Below, one piece after another: positions 9,106 through 18,500 of a DNA stretch of 34,768 nt. The translations under genes and the position numbers were made by a program. The stretch comes from Paraglomus occultum (lineage: Eukaryota > Glomeromycota > Glomeromycetes > Paraglomerales > Paraglomeraceae): the NCBI GenBank assembly GCA_910592205.1, contig CAJVPJ010000211.1, positions 1-34,768 on the forward strand, given 5' to 3'. The notes beneath the pieces were generated by a model, which made no database searches, was not told the DNA's origin, and worked only from the letters and a program-made list of their open reading frames with translations. Within the stretch, counting starts at the first letter, position 1. Every line of letters starts with the position of its first letter.

Positions 9106-11587
9106 TTAAATTAACTTTTTTTTGGCTAAAACATACTCACCATTGGATAGGGGTGGGTTTGCATTGTTATGATAGATAGTGTTCCATATGTCGCTGTCAG
9201 AATTATTCTTGTTTATCTTGGAAAGAAATCCGTAAACCTTATCCAAAAGTATCCCACTATTTGGGCGCTTATCGGAATCAATATCACAACATTGCTCAGC
9301 AAGCTCTTGATATTCCTTTGGTGCAGAATCAAGCATTGCTGGTCGTAGTCCATCCATAATATCACATGTAAAACTTCTATTAAATTCTCTATCATTAAAT
9401 GATGGTTTACCAGTGGCTATCAAATACATAATAATACCAAAAGAATATATGTCCGATTTCTGAGTAAATTTACGGGTACAAAGGGCTTCTGGTGCAATAA
9501 AGGGTAAAGCACCTCGAATGGTCAATTTTTGTTGATGTGAATTCACTGATTGTGAGCAAGCAAAATTGCAAATATATAATCCTATACTATTACTATTATA
9601 ATTACTATAACCATAGTCATGCGTAAGAATATTTCCACCATGGAGATCACAGTGTACTAATCCATTTAAATGAATACGATGCAGACCATGTGCAATATTA
9701 TATAACCACCCCAATTTGATCTTCCATGTCAATTTGTTGATATTTTGATCCAAATAAGACAAAAGACTGCCATTGTTAGCATATTGCATAACAATTACAT
9801 ACTCTTTTGTTTCTGGGTTTTGTGTAACTCCATAAATTTTTAAAAAATTATAACCTAGAGACTTAGTATGTTTTCTGAACTGTAAAACAAAAATAAATTA
9901 AAACACAAATCAGATTAAAATATTGTTTAATTATAAAAAAAAACCAGATAATTTACCTCAGAAATAAACAATTCTTGTGCTTGATCACAACTTTTAAAAT
10001 ATGCAAGTGCAACAATTTCTGGAACAGCAATAATGTTGCCTTTATATTTGGCAGTATAAATTGTTCTGCAACTACCAGACCCAATCTCATTGAGTTCATC
10101 AAAGTCAACATACTGAATATATTTTAGATGTTGGTGACATTGTATAAATCCGTCCAATATTGCATGCATTTCACAGTAGAAAACTAAGCAATATGTTTGA
10201 GTAAATGGTACACAAGTGATTCCAATTATCCAAATATTATCAGTGGTTAATATATTTGGATATTTCCGAGTTAACTGTTTTGTAAAAATACAATTATTAA
10301 AACAGTCATTAAACACAACACGTCATTGATAAAATTGTATTATTTTTACATGTGAAATAATTTACCTGATCAAAATCAAGTGATTGGCTATCACCTATCT
10401 GCTTGAGTGTCACTTGTATCCATTTATTTGTCACTGGTTCTAACCAATATGCTACATGTGTGCAGCCATGGCGCAATGATGTCATCTGTTGTACGTCTGT
10501 CAATTGAGAATACTCTATCCATCGTATATAGCCATCATCTTCATGTTCGGTATTATTCCATGACTCCATAATAAATAAATCCAATGACTTGTTTCCAGTC
10601 GTCCAATCAGGAGGCCGTGGTGCTTTACAGCGATAACAGAATGCATCTATCTTAGATTCTAATTCCCGTGTACATGCCAGACATAATTCCCCTTCACATT
10701 TGTCTTTTATTAGATAGTACTTTTGTGCGGCTGCATTGTATGTGAATCCGATGATAATCCAAACATCAGTGGCAAGCATATCCGGATTCTCATCACATAA
10801 CTAGTAAATAATGCCAAGTCAATAGTAATAGTTGTTTAAAACCAATTCAACAACATGACGCATGAAATAAATAGTTTACCTCAGCATAATATAAATCATG
10901 CGTCTCATCTGTTATCTCAAGTGTGATCAATTTAACCCAAGTAGTAGGTATACAATCCTGCACAAATAACGTACGTATTCCTTCATCAATACAAGCGAAT
11001 GGAATCCATTCCAAATAGGCATCATTTGCAGAGTTTGTTTGTATTTGAGATTTCTTTATAAGCTCGTCGAGTTGCCTATTGTTGCTAGTCCATCCATCGG
11101 ATAATTGTTTATGTCCACAGATGCACCACACAGGACTACACCGGAGTATTCCACAGGCTGCGCAGAATCCATATCGAGAATAGCAATGGTAAAAGAATAG
11201 ATCAGCAATCATGTAATAATTACTGTCATACTCGGTAAAACCCTCTATTGCGCAGTTGCGAGTCTCAAGCCATATTTTGTATCTTCTGAATTGATTAACG
11301 CCAGTATTGTACTTTTGTGTTGGAATTGAGTATATTCTGGCAAACTCATTCACAAGTGCTGGGGTACATTCTTCGATGTTTCCAAGGCATAGTAGCATTA
11401 TCCTCGTTACATGAACTCCAGAACCATCATCAAACGGGTAATTTTGAATGGCGAAGTAGACGTTGTCAATTTGAGTCGGTTTTATGTCGGCTATCTCCGA
11501 GTGAGGAACCCATCGTAGTTTATAGTGGTCACTTTCTAAGGAGGCTTGAACTAGGTCGTTAATTGCTGGATTCGGAACTAACGACAT
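9106..11587 (-). CDS. TKL-like pseudokinase with tandem N-lobe units, 4 exons
   Basis: Exons 11587-10880, 10800-10366, 10274-9957 and 9879-9106 join in frame (all phase 0, introns 79, 91 and 77 bp) to give 744 aa. The complete kinase domain is residues about 433-710: glycine loop I-G-S-G-S-C-R (445-451), alpha-C Glu in LFISE487, H563-C-D565-L-H-G-G-N570, I-A-P-E (to 618), DIYSFG. The beta-3 'V-A-L-K' reads VALA (A472) and DFG reads N592-F-A, so Mg-ATP catalysis is unlikely: a pseudokinase. Upstream, residues about 23-130, 191-267 and 327-413 repeat the N-lobe pattern: 'WIP/WIEY' start, a V-x-L-x segment, 'GFT/GIT' and a hydrophobic hinge. Cys-rich linkers follow the first two (C142xxC, C155xC; C276xxC, C291xxC, then 'GWT/DWT-x-N-x-x-LD'). 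The end may instead use a further intron: donor GTGAGTAT after 9141, acceptor at 9028, stop at 9008, giving 739 aa. Its likely role is a signalling scaffold or regulator. Confidence 0.8.
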
Positions 11588-13859
11588 GTTTTGTTCGAGT
11601 GAAAGAATATTGGTGTTACATCACACATTTAGATCATTATTTATCCGCTGGGCTAATGAAAAGTTTGCACACAAATGAACCAATGGATTAGCGTCATCTG
11701 CACTAACGTAATATTAAATACATGCTGTTTAAATAGGCGAACGTATAACGAATGGACCGCAGTATTTTTATTTGTCATGGCTGCTTACGAAATAATATTT
11801 AGATTAGGAATACATTTGCAAAGTATCCGTAATTACGCGGTTCAATTTTCGTTTCATAGTTCTAGTACAACGATTTATAAATAGTAATGCGTAGCTAGAA
11901 TTTTTCCGAGTTGAAAAGCTAAGCTAAACTTTATGCTCGGGTCTTTGTATATCGACGACGCTGATATAGATTTAGATTTACGTACGCTCAATTCTGTAAC
12001 AGTTCGTTACATGACATGGCTTATATGTGAATTGTACTAATGTCGACAAAAACGAGCGTTAAGAGGTCTGAGAGCAGAGTTTCTTTAAAGAGATTATGAT
12101 AAGACTAAATGATTTGGATGATAGAAATGCAAACAGGGGTGAGCGAGATTAATTTAAGGTACTTCAATCATTTCTTAACCTGCTTGAGATGTTGATTAAT
12201 CTGAATTGTAGACGCCTTGTGGAATGCCATCAATCTTAACATTTTTCATCCAACCCTCGTGTCTTAACAGACATTAAAATGTTATATTCCTGCTGCTACT
12301 TTTCCTGCGTATCAATAGTACTCGTTATAAGATTTATGTCTATTTATTGACGGTTTCGAAACTATTACCATTAAAGTTAGTAACTTTCCATCTAACGTTA
12401 CGATATAACATAAACAGTTACTGTACAAACCCTATTTTAACACAATTTTATCGCTATTGTATCCTATTTTATTCATAACGATAATAGTCTTTGTGTTATC
12501 AACATAAATGAACTCAAATAAAAGAAGGGTTGTCTATTACTATTGCTATAGGTAACTGTTTCGCAAGACCCTTACCATTAATAAAAAGTATTATTGATGT
12601 ACGACAAAGTAGCATTAGCCGATAGCGTCAATAATAATATATCTTCGAATATTTGTTAATAAATTTTTATTATAATTTATTCCTGAATAAATACGTGTGC
12701 AAAACCTCTAATACTAAGTGGTTGAAACCTGTGTTGATGGCGGCATTTCATTTGACATTGATTCGCAACAAATGTATTCTTTCAGGTGACCATATAGTAG
12801 AGTTATAAATTGTAAACATCTAAACATTCTCGTTACAATATAGCTGTTTAATATACTAATACTGAAAGTCGATGCCTTTCTAATTTCCGAGTCTGTGGTA
12901 AGTTTGCATGTCATGGTAAATTCTGTTGACATGATGGGTCAATAGTGATATTGTTTTGAACAACATAATAGCACGATTGTATATGGTTTCCGGAGAAAAG
13001 ATCCGCCGGGTCGAAAAATAGCACTGCACTGGAAGACAAATACTATCTTGCATTCTGTAAATAGAAATTAATTACTTAATTAATTGTATCAACATAAAGG
13101 GAGACTGATCCGTCTTCCCTTGATCAAAGTCCATGATTAACCAATCCCATAAAATTTGAATATTTAATTTTACGTTTACCATTCATTCAATGAGGTCCTG
13201 CTTCTAGCGAACCGATTAATTTAGTAGTCAGGCATGACGCATGGATCGTTATGTCATTGTAAAAACCGTCCTTTCCTAATCGCGCGTTGGGATATTCGTT
13301 AGCTGTATTACAGTTAGGGAGTCTGCATTTAGAAAAAAAAAAGTAATAATGGGGAAAGGTTAGAATTAACTATCGCGAGAAACTTTTATAAAGTTAGAAT
13401 TAACAAATCTATTTACCACAGCATACTAAATTGCATCATCTAACTTGGGATGATTCGTATTACTATTGTAAAAGTCTGTACTGGGTTTTCTCCTGTGTAT
13501 TTTGGCAAAATTGAGAGATAAAATTCTTCAGACATAGACAAAGGGGTTGCTTTTTTTTCTAATGCATGTACGAATGCAGTACTAATAATCACATGCCTAA
13601 AACGTCAGAGAGATGTGACAAATTACATCATCTTCAACTATAACTTGATATTGTCTGACATTTTGACAGATCTACGAATTTATCCATTATGCATGCACTT
13701 CTCCGCCAACCCCACTCACAACAAACAAAAGATACACCAAAAGACAAAGAACTGATATACAGTCACAAAGGAAAAAAGCTTAAATTAGACACATTAAAAT
13801 CATCACACACACATATATATTCTTGAAATATTCAAATAGCCTACAAAAACATATCCGAA
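11588..13859. other. 2.3 kb intergenic, no gene recognised
   Basis: AT-rich sequence separating the accessory kinase from the core gene island. Only short open frames without motifs were seen on either strand. The last few hundred bases should contain the promoter of the gene starting at 13860: a pyrimidine/A-rich stretch and 'cacacacacatatatatt' at about 13805-13822. No tRNA or repeat array was noticed. Confidence 0.45.
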
Positions 13860-15948
13860 ATGACCGAACAACCACACGACGTCGATAACAACTCTGACAA
13901 TAATTCTGACAATGTGTTTAAATTTGCGCCAGATGCCCTTAGACCGACCTCTACCACGCCAAATGCTCAACAAATAACACCGTATCTTCATTTCGCATCA
14001 CAAGACCTCGGGAAATTGTTCGCACAGCCATCGGCAAATGTAGAGACTCCTTCGCTCACCTCTCAAGAACAACCGAGCGAGCAACATTCACATTCTCCGC
14101 TGTTTCGCAAAATAGCAAGACCAATACCTCCGTCACTCAATACGAATTTTACTCCCGTGCTAAATAACAACTCAAACACAGGCTTTGCCATGAACAACAA
14201 TAACATAAACAATTTTATCGGTATGACGTATTCTCCATCTGATATTCCAGAATCCTCTCATCGCCGAAGAGACAGCAATGTATCGGCAATGTCGATTCAA
14301 ATGTACGACACTCCTGGCCATCAACGTCGTGATAGCAACGTATCTGCGATATCCATGCAACTTGACACTCCCACTTCATTGAGTGAGAACGAATCGGGCA
14401 ACGAAGAAGACAACTCTGGTTTTACCATGAACGCTAACAGTGGCAATATGTATAATATCAGTACCAATAAAACGTCTTTTGTATTCCCGTTTCCGTTTAT
14501 CCAGAAACCACTCTCACGTCCGGGAACACCCACAACAGCTCCATCCACTCCTCCAAAGTATCCACTTGCGTCACAAGTGATAAGATCAAATCTTTCTCTG
14601 GCCGGAATGCCACAGTTGATTAGAAGAAGCAGCATGAGCGATTTGAATGTTGAGACTTGTTCGTCGGGTGGTGGCATGTTTTCAGACTCGAGAAGCGAAA
14701 AGCCGTCACCTGTTCAGCGGCCCGTAAGAGCCAGAAGAGCTTCGTTATTGGTACGGTATCCAGCTTGTCTTTTGAAATCGTTCATTTTTATGTCAACATA
14801 TACTAACTAATACCCAATAACACGCCACTAGTATTTACTGATAATGTCTTACATTCATTCTCAATAGCCGAAGACAAAATCATTCACACGTATCGCAAAC
14901 GAATTGCAAGAAGAAGCTCGCCCGATAGAGGCAGAGATTAAGGGAGAATACAAGACCACCAAAGTACTCAAAAACGAACCTGAAAAAGTGCCTGAACTTA
15001 ATCAAAGACATCCCGAGGTTGGTGACTTTTCTTTACAATGAGATGTCAACCCGTGTTATTCTAATAAACGAATTCTTTGATATTTAGGAATTGGTCACCA
15101 ACTGGCTGAATTTAAGAGACGTACAATTTTCACCGCCTTACTCAAAATCGAATTCCGAGGTTGAAATGACGGTGATTAAATAATTATTTGCTGCAATGCG
15201 GGTTATTGTCAGTGTATATTAAACTTGTATATTTTTTATGTGTACCTGCCAGTATCGACAAGACACAACATCGCCCACGCAGTCTAGTATTGGTCCATGG
15301 CCGGTCAGTGGGCGAATAAAGCGAAAAGGTGAATGAAATTTATGATACATCAATCGCAAAGTGCAAATTTCATTATCAATTCACTCATAGTTCAAACGTC
15401 TAATTCAACATTCCTTTTGCTGACTGTTCTTTTTAGCTTCGGATGAATCACATTTTAACCCAAAGCGGCGTGCGGTATCCCCCAGTCACATAGGCAGTCC
15501 ATCGACACTATCATCTCCAGTAGCCAATTCTCCTCCCTCGATAGCCGGCTCATCGGGATCAGCACCGTCCACTCCATCTCATAATATGTTCATGAAGGAT
15601 TGGTTATATAAGAATTTTCATAATCATAGTAACTGCAATAGCGATGGAAACATGGGTGGCAGCAATAGTAGCAACGCTAATGTCAATGCCGAAACCAGCG
15701 TTAATGCCAGCGCAAGTGCAAACGTACGTGCTAATATGAACGTTGACAATGCCAACGCCAATGCCAATGCCAATGTCAATACCGACGCCAAGACTGAAGA
15801 AGACACTGAAAATATGGAACGTGACAATAATAATGTTGACGGCGATAACATAGATACCAATGAAGACGATGGTAATAGGAAAAACAATGCCGTCAACATT
15901 CATGATACGAATCGCAGGTTCAGCACGATGAGTTTGAACGAAGAATAG
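13860..15948 (+). CDS. Conserved fungal Ser/Pro-rich protein, 5 exons
   Basis: Proposed exons 13860-14750, 14868-15017, 15088-15171 (or -15159), 15253-15328 and 15437-15948 give about 570 aa in one frame. The N-terminal half is disordered and rich in S, P and N. It carries a tandem motif (RRDSNVSAMSIQ... then RRDSNVSAISMQ...) plus RRSSMSDL and RARRASLL. With NRRFSTMSL near the C-terminus this makes five basophilic R-R-x-S sites typical of PKA/AGC kinases. The middle exons encode an ordered block (KTKSFTRIANELQEE..., then WLNLRDVQFSPPYS..., ending KRRAVSPS) that looks like a conserved core. The C-terminus (about 15640-15900) is Asn/Ala/Asp low complexity. Two proposed donors are GTTGGT and GTGATT, so exon 2 and 3 ends are less certain. 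I do not recognise the family. A phospho-regulated nuclear or cell-cycle-type protein is only a guess. Confidence 0.7.
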
Positions 15949-16221
15949 AGATCGTATTTATTTGTGCTTTTGAATTTGTATATTTATAATTGATTTATAA
16001 AGGATACTTGTAAATATCACCTAGATCAAGTAACGGTGATCCCGTTGGGGACAAACTTGAAAATATGATTTTGTATTATTACATCTATTAATGTTGCTGA
16101 ATTTCACCACATACGAGAAAAGTTTAATTAATATAGATCCTTTCCATGACCCTCCGTTCACACACTATGATTTTGTAACCTCTCCTCACCTCTAAAAATA
16201 ACATATGGCCATATTGAACGT

Positions 16222-16634
16222 TCATGCACTCTTGACATTCTTATGTCCGCTTTTTATCATTACGAGGGCGATAAAAGTAAATACCACAGTGGCCCCGATG
16301 AGGAGTAGAACTACGGGAATTTGTATAGCATATTTTCGATCGGGGAAGTATTCATGTAGAGGATGACCTTCATCTACAAATGGCTAAAAGATTATATGCG
16401 TTCCGATTTCGTTAAATCTTTCCTCGCAAAAGTCGAGCGAAATGAGTTTAATTCATTCGTTTTTTACCATTATCAAAGCCCATGTCGTGTAGTATAAAAA
16501 TATAACCACAGAGGTTACTAACAGAGTTGCTCCAACTGCCTTGTCGTTTGCCTGTTTAGAAAAGCAACGAGTTAAAGCTTATCGAGTGCGTATGAGGAAA
16601 TGCTAATACAAGCTATCTCGATCAATAATACCAT
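16222..16634 (-). CDS. DPM2: Dolichol-phosphate mannosyltransferase subunit 2 (DPM2)
   Basis: Three exons: 16634-16632 (ATG only), 16551-16468 and 16383-16222, with introns of 80 and 84 bp, giving 82 aa, close to the ~84 aa of the family. Residues 2-29 (ANDKAVGATLLV... YYTTWALIM) and the second hydrophobic segment (IQIPVVLLLIGATVVFTFIA) are the two membrane helices. Between them lies PFVDEGHPLHEYFPDRKYA, matching the family 'F-x-D-x-x-H-x-x-H-x-Y-F-x-x-R-x-Y-A' signature. The lysine-containing tail (MIKSGHKNVKSA) follows. DPM2 stabilises the catalytic DPM1 and anchors the synthase in the ER membrane to make Dol-P-Man for N-glycans, O-mannosylation and GPI. It is convergent with the upstream + gene (273 bp apart) and divergent from the gene at 16775 (140 bp). 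Confidence 0.88.
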
Positions 16635-16774
16635 TCTGACCAAATCAAGAGCGTAAAATAGAGAAAGGGAAACTGAGACACATGCGAAATCAATCACGTC
16701 TGACAATCACGTGTAAAGGCTAAATAAATGTTAAAGTGGATCAAGAAAAAAAGTTACCCGACCAGAAAACAAAA
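16635..16774. promoter_or_regulatory. 140-bp bidirectional promoter region
   Basis: This short gap separates the start codons of DPM2 (minus) and the twin-CX3C protein (plus). It contains a partly repeated 'caatcacgtc/caatcacgtg' (about 16691-16712), i.e. two CACGT-type cores, one of which is the palindromic E-box CACGTG. A shared bHLH-type control site is possible; this is inference from the motif. Confidence 0.45.
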
Positions 16775-17983
16775 ATGGCACAATCAGATTCTACTCCTAC
16801 CGAAGTACCACCGGAATTCCCTCCTGATCTCAAATCTCCACCGCTGACAGATGTCGCATCACAAGACCCGCTTCCACCACCGTCACCGCCACCACCACTC
16901 TTTGGTTTCCGCACGCATAGTCGCGACTTTTACAGTGCATCTCGATCCTTTCCGCCACGCTGGGATGAATTCTGTGTGCAATGGTGCAAGCAGATGAATA
17001 GTCGACGCGAGGCTGGTCAAGGCGCAGTGTGTAGAATGGCATGTTTGAGAAGGAAAAAGAGGGAAGACAACGTAAGCAAGGCACCGGCGGATATCGATGG
17101 CGTCGAAACGGTGCATAATGTGGAAAAGACCGTCGAAATGAATAAGAATGAGGTGGAAAAGAATGAAGTTAAACCCAATGAGAGTAAATGGAACCCGCTT
17201 GATGGGTATTACTTTTATTATGTAAAGGGTGTTGACAAGTGCGTTAGGCATACTGAAGGTATGTGAGGGAATGGAGGGGAGGTTGGGGGGAGGGCGTTTT
17301 GGTCGGCTCTAAACCAGACATTCAAATCGCGTCCGATCGGAATGTGTTAGGCGTGTTAAGTAATGGCTTTGTTCTTTTTTTTTTTTTTTGTAGGAATGAA
17401 TTCATATGAAAAGTTACCGACTGATAATTTGGAGACAGAGTAAGCTTTGTTATGGCCATCATTTGTCGATTTGCATTGTCTTTTGAAACGCATATATTAA
17501 CTCGAAACAGTTCCGCTGCAGAAGAATACGAGATAGATCTGGGTGAAAAGTTGGAGATGACAAAATCTGAAAGTACGTCGCATTTTCGTTAGACTAGCGA
17601 AAACTCAATTAAGTCTGTCAGCTGTGACTGTAATCTTGCACTTTGCTCCCGATTTCCTAACAAATTAATCTCTCTTTTTTTTCTTTTCGTTCATAGCGAC
17701 GAGAATCATAAAACGAGCATTCACTCCCGGCTACCACTTAACCAAACGTTATATTGAATCCTTCACGGACGGAACACAAGCTGCATTCTTTCGTAAATTC
17801 ACCGAGAGCGTACAGCGTCTCGATGCGGTTCATCTGGTCGGGGATAATGCGAAAAAGGCCTGGGATGTTTGGTTTGGAGGTGAGGGAAATGGGGAAGGCG
17901 GGGTCGAAAATAATGACGGAGAAAAGGGCAAAAAGGATAAGAATGCGAAGAATGATAATCGAGGCGATGACGAAAAGGGATAG
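16775..17983 (+). CDS. Twin-CX3C protein of unknown function, 4 exons
   Basis: Exons 16775-17258, 17394-17439, 17511-17572 and 17697-17983 join in one frame (292 aa). Donors are GTATGT, GTAAGC and GTACGT; acceptors are TAG, CAG and TAG, the first after a long T tract. The N-terminal 45 residues are Pro-rich. Residues 67-90 hold C67-VQW-C71 and C86-RMA-C90, a CX3C-X14-CX3C arrangement. A charged, Asn/Glu/Lys-rich linker follows, then 'DGYYFYYVKGVDKCVRH' and an ordered C-terminal block (FTPGYHLTKRYIESFTDG ... AWDVWFGG) ending in a G/K/D/N-rich tail. A further donor-like GGAG/GTGAGG at about 17878 could divert the tail. The start is the first in-frame ATG; an upstream in-frame GTG at 16736 was not used. 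The cysteine spacing equals that of small TIM chaperones of the mitochondrial intermembrane space, but nothing else in the sequence resembles them. I do not recognise the family. Confidence 0.72.
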
Positions 17984-18500
17984 AGAAAATCGACGCTTGC
18001 TGACACTGAGATGTCGGAAACAATTGGGGAAAAGAATGGTATGTTGACATTTCGTGGATGGACGAGATTATAGGTGCTCGAAATGAAAGAAAATCACTTC
18101 ATTTCTTTGCATAGCTATCGAATTGCCAGTACTTGCCAACATGATTAGCAACGAACGCACACCAATTTGAAATAATAGCTTCATCAGTGAACGAAGATTG
18201 TCATTTTGATCAGTGTATTTCTGTATTTAGGGCACAGAATATTATTGCATTGTAGTGGTATTTGTAGTGTAGATTCAAAAAACATAGCACTATTAATATC
18301 TGGAACGCGAACCAGAACTAAAACTATCCTTGTCATTATGCAAATAAAAACCAACAGATTAATAAAGATTATCCGGCAAATAAGCTCTTGCAAATGATTA
18401 TAGAAATGGTCAAAAATTATATATACTCATATTCGTTTTGCAGATTGTATGCTCGGGTCCATTCTCTTGTGTAAAAAAAAACGTATCACGTATTTCGCAT
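17984..18500. other. Convergent intergenic region
   Basis: It lies between the 3' ends of the twin-CX3C gene and OMA1. The open frames around 18184-18397 have no motifs on either strand. It probably holds both 3' UTRs. Confidence 0.45.

Noticed and set aside
15604-15903. Antisense frames opposite the Asn/Ala-rich tail of the 13860 gene
   Set aside because: Low-complexity shadow of an in-frame, spliced exon on the + strand.
16736-16774. N-terminal extension of the twin-CX3C protein from a GTG
   Set aside because: GTG is not a plausible start here; the first in-frame ATG is at 16775.
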